Assembly: GCA_026545225.1 (NCBI GenBank)
Contig: CM048850.1
Coordinates: forward strand, 25,659,797 to 25,723,796
DNA: 64,000 nucleotides
DNA from: Cornus controversa
Lineage: Eukaryota; Streptophyta; Magnoliopsida; Cornales; Cornaceae
Reading direction: 5' to 3'
Shown here: piece by piece, positions 47,338 to 58,743 of the stretch
Numbering within the stretch: the stretch's first letter is position 1
Layout of the letters: the number at the start of each line of letters is the position of its first letter
Notes under the pieces: generated by a model
What the model saw: the letters and a program-made list of their open reading frames with translations, nothing else
Told to the model about the DNA's origin: nothing
Databases searched by the model: none
Translations under genes and position numbers: made by a program

Positions 47338-48997
47338 TGTCATGCCCCAAAATCTGAGCCATTAGAATGCCCCCATTTCAGGCCCAAACTCCGAGTCGTG
47401 AGATGTCACATTAGACTGGTCAATGCCTCATGACCCCAGACCGATGTGACAATGTCAAATCATATCTAAGACCCTCGACTCCAATCCAGACCACCAAAAT
47501 CATCATTCATCACAGAAGCCTTTCATTCTCATTTCACCAATTCCCAAACCGAAACATCATCTAAGATCAATCAATCTAGGTCTTAGTCTCAAAATTTGTA
47601 GAATCTTAATCTCACAAATCACCCTGTAGTTATATCTTAAGCCATCTTTATTAATGGACCTTACAATAACCACCGATCACATCCGTTCACTCAACTCAGC
47701 ACTTGGGAGTTACGATCCATTGTAACTCAGGTTATGATTTATCGTAACTTTACAATGCATTACACATGTATCGGAAGGTACTGATTTTGGCATCAATGTT
47801 GGGCCAATTCTACGATACATCGTAAGTCAGGTTACGATTGATCCTAATTCTGGTTACGATCCATCATAACACTCTCGGCAGAACTCCCTAATTTGTCTTC
47901 AATACCTATTTGAATCTATTCTTCAAACCTAATCCTCATTTGTTCACATGAGCAATTTCATAGCATAATTGAAAGCTATAATGTTCATTCATCATCTCAT
48001 CAAACCATTCACATGTTTAATCATATGACCATTTAAAAATATAAGTACGATAAAGCAAAATTCTTGTACATGCATCCATAATTCAAAATACATATGTCCA
48101 AGGAACAGTTGCCATCATACATCATTTCTCCCATTGTAACCTCATTACACATATGAACAATGCACTTAAATTCACATTTCGGATATCCATTTACAAAAGA
48201 AATTAAAAGCTCTCAAAAACACATTTAAGCTCCAAACCACTCAAGGTTGGTGAGAGTCAACTACTTTCTTGCCATGACCTGAAATATTTATATAATAAAC
48301 GTGGGATGAGCTCCTGCATGGTCAATTTAAATTCCTAAAACATATTTCCTAAGGTCCTGTGAATATACACACACCCCAAGGAAAGAATCAACATGCATCA
48401 ATATTACATGCTATCAATTATACTGTGAATGTATGCATTATGCCATACATTCATGCCATTCCCATATCTCACACACAATCTAGAGGCCCCGAACTCCAAT
48501 GAAGGCCCATTAGGTTAAGTTACACCAAAATTCCAATTTTAGGACCACCCGGTTAACATTCAGAATCCATGTTTCAGTCCATCCAAAATGTCTTATACAA
48601 TCCTCCCATATACACCCCTACTATGTATGTGCCATGCATGAATATTTCATTTATATGTATATGCTCATCTTCACATATCCTCATGCTAAATGCATACACA
48701 AGGATAATAATGTCATTTCTTACACATAAAGCATGCTTGCACATTTTCATTAAGGCATAATATCAAACACATGGTAGTATTTATCATAAACATGTACCAA
48801 ATACACCATTAGCCCCATTTTCTTACATGATTTTCCCACATAAGTTTCATACAATGCATATAAACATATAATCATGATTTTCATCATTTCAAATCACACA
48901 AATACACATTTATACATGTTTTTACATACTAAATACACATAAAAATACACCAAACCCTAGTTATATGCCCTAGGCATTCAACCAACTCACCAAATCC
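47338..48997 (-). mobile_element. Gypsy LTR fragment (5' part missing)
   Basis: On the minus strand it ends GGGGCATGACA, as other Gypsy LTRs here do, and carries the palindrome cluster at 47709-47870. The first ~0.6 kb of the LTR, with the promoter, is absent, and about 200 bp of the host LTR is lost at the same junction, so a deletion removed both. Confidence 0.7.
47709..47870. repeat. Palindrome cluster (TTACGATCCATTGTAA type)
   Basis: About six variants of the palindrome found in the other Gypsy LTRs, most with a mutated core. Confidence 0.6.
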
Positions 48998-50286
48998 AAT
49001 TCAAGTTGTAATTGGATTGGTGAAGTGTATTGTCTATGGTGGTGGATACCCTTCGATTGAGATTTATTTTTGTAGAGACCGTGACCAATTTTAGCCGATT
49101 TTGCATTTTTCGCATCATAATTGCCATAGATGCACTTTGAGTAGTGTTTAACATGTTTTTAGTATGGGGAACATGTTTGAGAAGTGTTTTAAGGATTTTG
49201 ATAAATTTTGGAAGATTTGGAGGAGTTTGACTTTTTGGTCAAACCGGGGCCCGGGAATCTAAAATTTTTTTAGAAAGATTTATATTTGGGAATGGTTTAG
49301 ATGAAATATTTAAAGAGTAGAGGAAGTGATTTTGAGGCCGTAGGAGTTTTCAAATCAAAAATGGAGTCCGAGAAGGTACGTTAAGTGGCCCGGGGGCATT
49401 TTGGACATTTCGTACGCCTAGATACCATTTAAAACATGTGGCTAAGAGAGGGTCATCCATTCTCATGATTCTATCTCTCTCTCATCTTCTTTCCTCTTCT
49501 CCTCTCTTCTTTCTCTCTAGGTTTCGGAAGCCTTCGGTTGTGATTCGGGTTTCACCGAAGAAGGGAGATACGTAGGAGATGACTAGGGCTTCGGTTTGAA
49601 CCAAACAAATGTGCATTATGGCAAGATATACATTGCTAGAAATTTGGTGAAGTGATTGGAAATCCTTCAAATTTGAGGTAGGGGTTCTCCTTCTCATTTA
49701 TTTGTCGATTCTAGGGTTTCAAGTGAGGCGGTGATAGCTAAGTTTGTGTATTGCATGATTTAAAGTCTTAAGAGGGGTGGGATGTGTTGGGTTTCTACTT
49801 CTCTTAAATCTATAGTGAGCAATAGATATGTATATGGTAGTATACATGTTATAAGCTGTGAAAGTGTGAGAAATTAACATGTATGCTTATATACTAGGTT
49901 TTATGCACATATGTGAAAATATGATATATTGGACATGTATGTATTATGTGTTGCTATGTGAGTTAAAAACATGCTATCTTTATATAGAAAATGCTTGCAT
50001 TGGTAGAGCATGACCAAATTATGCTTAAGTGAGATTTACGTGCATATGTGTATTATATACTAGGTTTCATGTGTATAGGTAAATATATGTGTGGCTCTGT
50101 GGAGATGAAAATGCATGCTATGTATTCTATTAATTAGCTTATACATTGTGAGGTATGAATGTTGAATACTTGATCTCTATATGTTCGAAATGCATATATG
50201 GGGCGGTTGTGAGGAAACGGGGAAAAGTGGTTAAATTACTTAAAGTAGGTCGATACTCGGTTATGGTTGTGGTCTTGAAGTGGTCA

Positions 50287-50500
50287 AATTACCTTGGAGT
50301 AGGTAAATACTCGGTGGTAAATTCTAAAAAGGGGTCAAATTACCTTGGAGTAAGTAAATACTTGGTGATGATTCCAAAATGGCCTATTCACCTTGGAGTA
50401 GGTAAATACTCGGTGATGACGGTCTAATCACCTTGAAGTAGGTAAATACTCGGTGATGGTGGTCTAATGACCTTGGAGTAGGTAAATACTTGGTGATGGT
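50287..50500. repeat. Tandem hairpin units in Gypsy LTR
   Basis: Five units of about 36-50 bp, each holding 'CCTTGGAGTAGGTAAATACTCGG'-like sequence. Within a unit GAGTA pairs with TACTC, and an outer stem pairs differently from unit to unit: TCACC/GGTGA at 50388-50416, ATCACC/GGTGAT at 50427-50457, and AATTACC/GGTAAATT from 50287. Confidence 0.75.
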
Positions 50501-51345
50501 ATCGAATTTATGTGGGGAGCATCCCAGGTCACATGATGGGTCAAAGTCATGTTAGAGTTTCGGGTTGAGTACGAGAGGTAGACAATTGTATGAAGTTGCT
50601 TACATTGTTAATTGTGACGCATGATATGTGTTTAATGCATTCTTATATATGCGTTGCTTGTGAATGAAAATCGTATATGTTGTATGATACGTGAAATATA
50701 TTGACATGCATTCATGTAGGTCGGTGTAGAGTCGGCACTTAGGTGGGTTGGGGTATCTCTACTGAGCCACCGTGGTGCTCACCCCTTTCTTCTAAATTCT
50801 TTTTATAGATAAGGCATTGATGACAGATGGGACTTGAGTGTCCAAATGGAACTTTAGTAACATTTTGCTATATTTTGGATATTGTATATATTGTGGCTAT
50901 CTGTGCAGGCTTGTGGCACGGTAACGACCTAGTTGCAGTCATGGTAGAATTTGTAGCATTGAACCTTATGCATGAATTCTTGTAATTACTATAAACTTGG
51001 AACTCTTATAGATGATATGTACCTTTTGAGCAAAATATATGTTTTTGAGATGTATGGGATTACAAGACCATTTTTCTCTTGAGTTATGACTTCATGTATG
51101 GAAATTTTGAGTAAATGGAGTATGGAATGTATGTATGCATTAGTTGATGAATGAAAACAGCGAGAATGATGGTTTTGAGACATGATTTTGAGAGAGGGAT
51201 TGAATTTTGGTTTATGAATGATGCCAATAGCTTTAACATGTTAATTGAATGTTGTATGAGTGAATTAGGTGGTTGAATGGACTTAGAATGCTAGAAATGA
51301 CCATTTGCATAGTTGCATGATTTTCTACAGGTGCATCAGTCCAGA

Positions 51346-51512
51346 CATTTCGATGCATCAAACTTTTGATGCATCGAAATGACAAGTACGATGCATCAAA
51401 AAACCTGTAGGATTTTGGAATGTCAAAAGTTTCGAGAGTGGTTTTTAGTTGATGCTTGTTCAATGGATCGAACTTTTGATGCATCAAAATCATCATTTCG
51501 ATGCATTGAAAT
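51346..51512. repeat. Palindrome cluster (TTTCGATGCATCGAAA type)
   Basis: Six copies or variants with core GATGCATC and outer arms TTT/AAA, in place of the TTA/TAA arms seen in the related LTRs. Confidence 0.7.
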
Positions 51513-52264
51513 CACTATTCACAACATGCTCTGAAATTGCCTCAACTTCAATCGGGTATAATTTCTTTGTTTTAAATCAGAATTAAGCGTGGTTTTTTTT
51601 AAATTGAATATTTTTGGATTCTATATCCAATGGTGTAGGTCTTAGTTTCAGGTTCTAATCACACAAAGTGTTGAGTCCTGGAAACGAGTGATTCATTGGT
51701 GTGAATAGATGATATTTCCACTAAGGTGATATGGTTTGATGTAGGGTCCACTGAGGTTGGATAAGGTGGAGTCGTACACATCTATGTGCAAGAATATAGT
51801 TGAGTTTCCAAGGTATTTGAGGGTAAAGATGATCTATTCGGGCTTAATGAATGGAAGTTACCTCCGGTTCTCTAGTAGTCAAAAATCGGGACGTGACAGC
51901 GTGATATCAAAACTTGATATCAAGGTGAGATTAGCGTCAGAATAGTTAAAGTGGTTGAGTGAACGGGCTCACACTCAAAATTCAGGTCAGCCCAGGGGAG
52001 TCCCGGTAGTCTGAATTTCGGGGTGTTACAATTTTATTAGTGTTAGTTTTATTTATTCCATTATAATTCCTAATTTTTTTAAAATATTAATTTTCATCCT
52101 ATAAATTAGTATGTGGATTCGAGCTCATTCAAAATCTCACTTGAGAATGGTTCGACCCAACTTATTACTATACAATTTTTTGTAAAGTTTTTGCAGGTTT
52201 TATTTTTGTATGAAGTGTAGAGAAGCAACGAAAATCCACAAATCATCCGAATCTATGCTCGTCA

Positions 52265-52378
52265 ACCAATCAACTCCCAAAGATTAATCTAACAATCTAT
52301 GATCACCTTGTGCACAAACATTGTCTTATTTGACCGAACCCAATTTAAGAAATGTTTATGGTTCCAATACATCTATAC

Positions 52379-52426
<48 letters not shown>

Positions 52427-53007
52427 ATTCAAATACACATTGTTTCATGCATATATATATATATATATCTCTATTATCTATATATCTCCAAGTAATATAT
52501 GAGTCAGTGTTACTAAAATTTTAGGGTTTTTGGGTCTAATTCATTTTGTCACTGTAGTGGATGAGTTTGCAAGAATGGGGAAAATTAGGGATTTGGATGA
52601 GTTTGGAGAGTTTGCAAGAATGGAAAAAATTAGAATGAAGATGATAAGGGTAAAAATGACATTTTTATTTATTATTTTGGATGCATTACGTTAGCTATGA
52701 TGTATGCATTCAGGTAAATTAATATAAGGGTATAATAGTAAAAGCACATGAATCGTTAAAACTAAACGGTTGTTAGTTGTGACAGGGGTGTGAGAGCTAG
52801 TTTTGAGACAAGAATTATCTGTGGATAATAAAAGTAAACCTGGGGGGGGGGTGTTAGAGCATTTTACCCTAAAAAGTAATATAAAATCAAAGAAGACAAA
52901 AATAACAAACATTTAGCTCTCATCTCCAAATTAGTAATAAAATGACCAAAAATATTATTTATATATATATATATATATATAAATAATGATATATTATTTA
53001 TTAGTTT
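52265..53007. other. No supported gene; microsatellites and a dispersed repeat
   Basis: (GT)n/(TA)n at 52379-52423, (TA)n at 52457-52470 and 52959-52980. The part at ~52510-52873 is an inverted relative of the sequence starting at 40264 ('gggtaaaatgctctaacaccccc' on the minus strand). Confidence 0.5.
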
Positions 53008-54570
53008 TTGATGTATTCATATCGCATCTACTGGAATATATTAGTATATATTTTATATTGAACATTTTCCATATCAAATTAGGATTCCTATGATTGGGGG
53101 CTTACCATGTATAAGATAACTTGCTCCCCACCCATTACCCCTTTCGTTCTCCTATATATATGATCTCACTGTATATTGTAAATATACCATTGATTAATAT
53201 AATTCAGAGATAATTCACTCTCTCTCTTTCTCTTATTCTAACATGGTATCAGAGTTAGGGTTTTAAAAACCTTATTTTTCTTTTTTCACTTAATTATTCT
53301 CTTGTTGATATTTCCAAACAATCATCCAAAGAGAACTATTTTTTGTTTAGGCTGAAAATCAATCTTCTGAGCATCCGTTTGATGTTCTGAACATATCAGA
53401 ATGAAGCCCTCGACCAGACGATCAAGTCGCTACAAAAATCAGCCCGAACGAAACCTCCATGCCTCGCCAGAACCTTCTGGTTTTTTTTTTTGGCATCACA
53501 TGCATTGCCACGCGTTCTCACGCGCTCCAGGTCAGTGCAGACTTATCTTTCAGTGCCACGTTAGTATTAAACGTACATAACATTTACCACATCACCTTTT
53601 CTGCCACATTAGTATCCACATCGGCTGCCACATCATCTCTGTTTCTGCCACGTCAACATCACTTGAAAATTTTCCTGGGCCTACCCCCTTGAAATTACAT
53701 GCTGATTCTAAATTTTTAGTTTGTTTTGTCATTTGAAATTTCTAAATGGCTCAAAATGAGATTTCTTACCCCATTTCTATTACACTTAATGGGAATAACT
53801 ATATTTTTTAGAATCAATCTATGTGCAGCTTTCTTAAAGGATGCAAGCTATGGTCCTACATCACAAGGGATCAAAAATTATCTGTTAAGGATACCGATGA
53901 GAAAGATGAAACCTTTGCTTCTCATGTTGAGGACTAGAATAGAAATAATCACAAGATTTTCACATGGCTCCACAACACAACCAATTTTTCCATTAGTATG
54001 GAATTTGGGAGTTATGAAACTGCCAAAGAGGTTTGGGATATACTTATTTTTTGATATTCTGGCTTTAATGGTGTTTGTTAGTATCAGTTAATGGTCTATC
54101 TTTGTCATCTTAAACAAGAGTCCGGTCGGAGGATTAATGAGTTTTTTGCTCGTATAAAGTGTATTTTGGAACAACACGCTTTGTTAGAATCATTATGGAT
54201 AGTTACTTCAGAGACTAATAAATTTTATGAGTATTGTGATCAGATGCGCCTTTAATAATTTTTGATGAATCTTCATGATGATTATGAGCTTGTCCGTGGT
54301 TAGCTTCTTTATCGCTCACCTCTCCCATCACTGGATCAAGCTCTTAATGAGCTTGTTTGTGATGATACACGTCTACAAACCCTTTGTTTTACGATTCAGT
54401 CTCATCGTTTGTCTTGGCTATACCATCTGCTCCTTCTCAGTCTGAGCACCAACAGTATTTTCAGTATGGGTCTTCAGTCAATAGATATTCTGCTTCTTTT
54501 CATCGCAATGGTGGTAACAAACAGTGTGCACAGTCATCTCAACCCAAAACTAGTGAATGTTCCTACAGAT
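53008..54570 (+). mobile_element. Copia element 5' part (short LTR, PBS, gag)
   Basis: A short LTR of roughly 235 bp ends TTATTCTAACA at 53243 (left limit approximate) and is followed at once by PBS TGGTATCAGAGTTAGG (53244-53259), an untranslated leader, and gag. It is cut at 54570 by the Gypsy LTR starting TGTATATACCGGGACC. Short LTR and gag type suggest a Retrofit/Ale-like Copia. Confidence 0.8.
53746..54570 (+). pseudogene. Copia gag, broken and truncated
   Basis: ATG at 53746 opens with ISYPISITLNGNNYIF, the typical N-terminus of RE1-like gag. It continues with FLKGCKLWSYITRD, FEFGSYETAKEVWDIL-like sequence and INEFFARIKCI, ending in the PSLDQALNEL region. Stops replace Trp and other codons (near 53811, 53937 and 54049), most explained by G-to-A or C-to-T changes. 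The 3' end is removed by the Gypsy insertion. It would have encoded the capsid; no function now. Confidence 0.8.
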
Positions 54571-55514
54571 TGTATATACCGGGACCAATTTTGGCTGATT
54601 TTTATTTTATTCGTCATTATTAGCATAAATGCATTTTAAACAATGTTTAGCATGTTTTGAGTATGAGAAATATGTTTGGGAACTTGTTTTGAGGTTTTAG
54701 AAAGTTTTGGGAGTGTTTGGGTGAATTTGAGAATTTTGGGTCAACGGGACCTGGGAATTTGAAATTTTTTTGAAAAATATTTATTTTTAATTTTCGACAA
54801 AATGAAATGTTTAAAGAGTTAAGCAAGTGATTTCGGAGCCGTAGGCGCTTTCAAAATCAAAAACGGAGGCCGGGAGGGTACGTTAAGTGGCCTGGGGGCG
54901 TTTTAGTCATTTCACACCCTAGATACTTTAAATATCTAAATTACAGAGATTCTCTCATATCTCTCAAGTAATATAGCTGGCCAAACACTCTTCCCTCTCT
55001 CCCACTTCATCACTTTTCCTTCTCTCTTTATTTCGGAAGCCTTCGGCTTAGATTCGGGAGTTGCTAGTGAAGGACAACTCGTAGCATGGATCAAGGGCTT
55101 CAGTTTGAACCAAAAAAATCTTTGATTTTGACAAGATATGACTCGGTGGAATTCTTGGAGATAGCTTGGAAAGCCTTCAAATTTGAGGTAGGGGTGTTTC
55201 TTCTTTCTTAGACATCGATTCTAGGGTTTCGGTGAGTTTGAAGAGTTTGAGTTAGCATGTATGAGAGTGAAGGGAGGGGCTATGGTATATTGATTTCCCT
55301 CTTTTATTATGATTCTTACATGATAGTTTGGTGTATTTAGTGATATACATGATGTTGTGAATGTATACATGCAATGTGTATGAGACAAGTACATATTTAA
55401 CTATGTGACATATTGTTTGCATGTGTGATTTACATGCATGAAGTGAGACCTATATGTGCTTATATGAGTATTTTGTAGAGGAATCCATGCTAGATATAAT
55501 TATAGCAAGATTGT

Positions 55515-56939
55515 TGATCGGCGTTGAATATTATGCATTCTAGCCTCTTAATTTGCATATTTTATTCTCTTAGTGATAGTTTATTTGTGATTTTACTCTA
55601 TTTTTGTATTTTCTGTCTTTTCAGGGCCTTAATGATTATTTCAGTTAAAACCATGATTTTTGGACTTTTAAAGAAGACATTCAAAAGGGTTATATGAAGC
55701 TTACATCAAATAGATCCATTCAACTCCATATTTTAACTCATAATAGCCCATGGAACTAGTCCAAGAGAATTACAACTGCTTAAGGAGATTCCGGGCTGAA
55801 GTCCAATTCTGCGCATAATTCAGTTTTGAAAAATGGCCTGAAAGTCTTATTTTCGAGCATCAATTCAACTTGATTTCATAATGGGTTGAACGAAATTCAA
55901 TTACGGAGATATTTGTATTTTACAGAAATTTCGTGAATCGCACTAATTCAAGGTCAAAATTAGATTTTAATTCATAGAAAATATTCTGGCAGATTTTCTC
56001 CTAAACACTTTCCTATTTTCTTTTACTTGGAGAACAACCTAGAGGACTTCTATATAAGAGAAAGATATCAGTAGGGTTGAAGAGGAGAAAACAAGTGCAG
56101 GCCAGGGCAGAGAAGACAGAGACAATCCGAGTTTTATTTATTTATTTGTTATCTTCTTCTACCATGTCTAACTAAACTCCTCAACTAGGGTTGAGGAGGA
56201 AACCTCCATTAATGAAGTAAAGTTATTTTATTCCTTAATTGATTCCCATGTGATTTGTTATCTTCTTCTACCATGTCTAACTAAACTCCTCAACTAGGGT
56301 TGAGGAGGAAACCTCCATTAATGAAGTGAAGTTATTTTATTCCTTAATTGATTCCCATGTGTATAATTTTCGCTTCTTGTGATTAATTATTTTATAGTTC
56401 TTTCACCATCTATATCATGTATATGTGGTAGTTAGAAAGTATTATAATTAATCTAAGCTTGGGTTTGTATTTCTTAAAAGTGATAATCTTTGATCTTATA
56501 TTTTTCATTAAAATGAATTCATAAAATGCTTAAAATTTTACACTAGTGAAGCGAAGAAAAATCTACATTTTTGATATATTTTTCATAGTGCTTTATTGTT
56601 AAATCTTGAGTAAGAAATAGATTGATTTCTTGATTGCTACTCTAAATTTGGGAATTAATAAATGAATATTAGAAGCTTCATGGATTTAATGGTGGTGGAA
56701 TCCGACACCTTAGTTATTTTCTCTATTTGATTTCAATCGTGTTATTTTATTTGTATGTTAGTTTAATCTCTCTCAAATCAACTAACTTTTGTTTAAACTA
56801 AATTAGTTTTAAATTAATTTGAATTTGTATTAGTTTTTCTTCTCAAATCATTCCCTTGGGTTCGACCTTGTTCTTGCCAATCTATACTATAATAGATTCA
56901 TACACTTGCGAGTTATTTTACACTTTTAAAACAACATCA
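55515..56939 (+). mobile_element. Athila/Tat-like solo LTR, 1425 bp
   Basis: Starts TGATCGGCGTTGAATATT and ends TTTTAAAACAACATCA, with a perfect 5-bp duplication ATTGT at 55510-55514 and 56940-56944. TATA box TATATAAG lies at 56051-56058. 'cccttgggttcgacc...cacttgcgagtt' near its end is the form common in Athila/Tat LTRs. Confidence 0.9.
56144..56361 (+). repeat. 2 x 109-bp tandem duplication
   Basis: 'atttgttatcttcttctacc...attcccatgtg' is repeated with a single visible difference (gaagtaaag against gaagtgaag). Near-identity points to a recent duplication. Confidence 0.9.
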
Positions 56940-57060
56940 ATTGTGCATTGAAAAAGCATGAAAAGTGTATGCTATGTGTTATATATGTCTAAAATGCATA
57001 TATGAGTAATTGTGGGAGAATTTTGTATGTGGACCATGCATGGGGTTTCAAAGTTATTCA

Positions 57061-57274
57061 ACCATGTCATGAGAGTGGTATAATTATCCACTAGGGTATG
57101 ACCATTGAAGTCGCCCCGTCATACCAAGGCTAAAGTTTAGAACTCAGAGATTGTTCATAACCTTGTAAGTGTTGGAGTTGTTAACTCACATTTGGCAAAC
57201 CAACATATTGCCAAGGTTGTATGATCCTTCAGAGTTGTCCAAGGTCACATGATTGTCGAAGTTGACCAATCATG
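57061..57274. repeat. Hairpin array in Gypsy LTR
   Basis: Hairpins at 57095-57125 (GGTATGAC/GTCATACC), 57192-57214 (TTGGCA/TGCCAA) and 57248-57274 (CATGATTG/CAATCATG). Loops of the first and last carry TTGAAGTCG and TCGAAGTTG. Same position in the LTR as the arrays at 601-911 and 50287-50500. Confidence 0.75.
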
Positions 57275-57945
57275 TTTACATATCAGATTATAACCGAGAA
57301 GATGCATATATATCTTGTTGCTTATGTATTTAAATTGTTAAGCTTGATATATAGATTAAATGCGTGCTATTTGACTTGCATTTGTGATGATTGACACGAG
57401 TGAGAGCATTGAATGTGCCATGTAGTGTAGCGACATATGTATCATGTAGGTCGGTGTCGGGTTGCCTAGGTGGGTTGGGGCATTCCTACTGAGCTCGTTG
57501 ATTTACTCACCCCTTTTCCCCCAAATCGTTTATAGATAAGGCACCGATGACGGATGAGACTTGAGCATCTAAGTGGAGCTCCTTTTAGCCTTTTGACCTT
57601 ATTTTTGGATATTGTGGATATGGCTATCCATGCTGGCTTGTGACATATTATTTTACGTTATAGTTATAGTCATAGCTAAATTGCTATTATTTTTGGACCG
57701 TAAACATGTAATTCACATGATAACTATGAACTTGGAAAAACTATAATCTATAATATGTACATCATGGGATTTTGTTTAAATGGAATGCATGATTCAAAGT
57801 TCAATGAATGTAATGTACAATTTAGAGCATTTCAATTGTGTGGGAATGTTGTATGGATGATTCTAAGAACTTAGAAAGTAATTTGATGTGAATGGGATGG
57901 ATTGTGATCACTTGAGAGAAATGTTGGAATTGCAGGTCGAGTGAA

Positions 57946-58228
57946 TACGATGCATTGTAATCTCTGTCACAATGCATTATAACTCCATCATGCATCATAA
58001 TTCCATTGGTGATGCATCATAAAAGGGTGAGAATTTAGGGATTAAAAATAGAACTTTTCGCAAGATATTAAACAACATTGGTGATGCATTGAAATAGAAA
58101 TTATGATGTATCGTAACTGGGTTGGAAATTTAGGATGGAAAACAAAACATTTTGCCATATGTTTTGCAACTTCTATGATGCATCGTAAATTACGATGCAT
58201 TGAAACCAACATTACGATGTATCGTAAT
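57946..58228. repeat. Palindrome cluster (TTACGATGCATCGTAA type)
   Basis: About nine copies or variants, among them ATGATGCATCGTAA, TTACGATGCATTG and TTACGATGTATCGTAA, close to the LTR 3' end. Confidence 0.75.
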
Positions 58229-58743
58229 GTTTGGCTGGGTTGGACAATGAGAGGTGTTTAGATGAGCAAGGGACATGAAGTTTCTGGCCCATTAGGATTG
58301 GTTGAGATTACATTGTACGTATATATGTACATGTGTGTGATTTAAGCTTTCGCGGTAATATAGTGGGATTAATGGTTCATTAGGGCTTAATGGACGGGTT
58401 CATTCTCGGGATCCGGGCTTGGAGATGGGGTCTGAAGAACTTAGGGGGGTGAATAGGTTCTGTCCAATTTTAATCTTTAATGCTTCAAGTATGACACACA
58501 CAATCCACAAAACTTGACACAGTGATTTATAGAGGAAAACCCCAATGTGGTGTAAAAAACCTCTTGGCCCTTAAGCCAGAACTGAGCTCCACTATGTATG
58601 AAACGGTAGTACATTAATTCACCAATCACTCCCTCACTCACCCAACTCACAGCCTCCCTAGGCTTGAACCACTCTCACCAATTCTCACAACAGCTTTTCA
58701 GCTCTCAACCCAACCCAAAATGTGATAAAATAATATGTAATAG

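Larger units (their letters stand above)
49071..52030 (+). mobile_element. Gypsy solo LTR, 2960 bp
   Basis: Starts TGTAGAGACCGTGACC, ends TTTCGGGGTGTTACA, and is flanked by a perfect 5-bp duplication ATTTT (49066-49070 and 52031-52035). A complete reference LTR for this family in the window. It contains the donor-like AAATTTGAGGTAGGGG at 49669-49684, a hairpin array and a palindrome cluster. No internal domain, so it arose by LTR-LTR recombination. Confidence 0.92.
44210..52264 (+). mobile_element. Tat/Ogre-like 3' LTR split by three insertions
   Basis: LTR pieces are 44210-44221, 46799-47337, ~48998-49070 and 52036-52264 (end CTATGCTCGTCA). Together they align in order with the 1167-bp solo LTR at 41470-42636, except for ~200 bp missing at the 47337/48998 junction. 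TATAAATA lies at 47149-47156. Insertions are a Copia-type solo LTR (44222-46793), a Gypsy LTR fragment (47338-48997) and a Gypsy solo LTR (49071-52030). Confidence 0.8.
54571..58432 (+). mobile_element. Gypsy LTR interrupted by an Athila/Tat-like solo LTR
   Basis: It begins TGTATATACCGGGACCAATTTTGG, a mutated form of the LTR start at 49071, and follows that LTR to within about 30 bp of its end, where the minus-strand Copia element takes over at 58433. Contains donor-like AAATTTGAGGTAGGGG (55180-55195), a hairpin array and a palindrome cluster. It interrupts Copia gag at 54570. Confidence 0.85.

Noticed and set aside
50287..50500. CRISPR-like spacing of repeats
   Set aside because: Units are contiguous imperfect hairpins inside a plant LTR, with no unique spacers of constant length and no cas genes; the organism is eukaryotic.
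52299..52524. Two Tyr/Ile-rich frames
   Set aside because: Translation of (TA)n microsatellites.
53726..54091. 121-residue plus-strand frame
   Set aside because: It is an alternative frame over the decayed Copia gag, whose true frame starts at 53746 and shows RE1-type residues.
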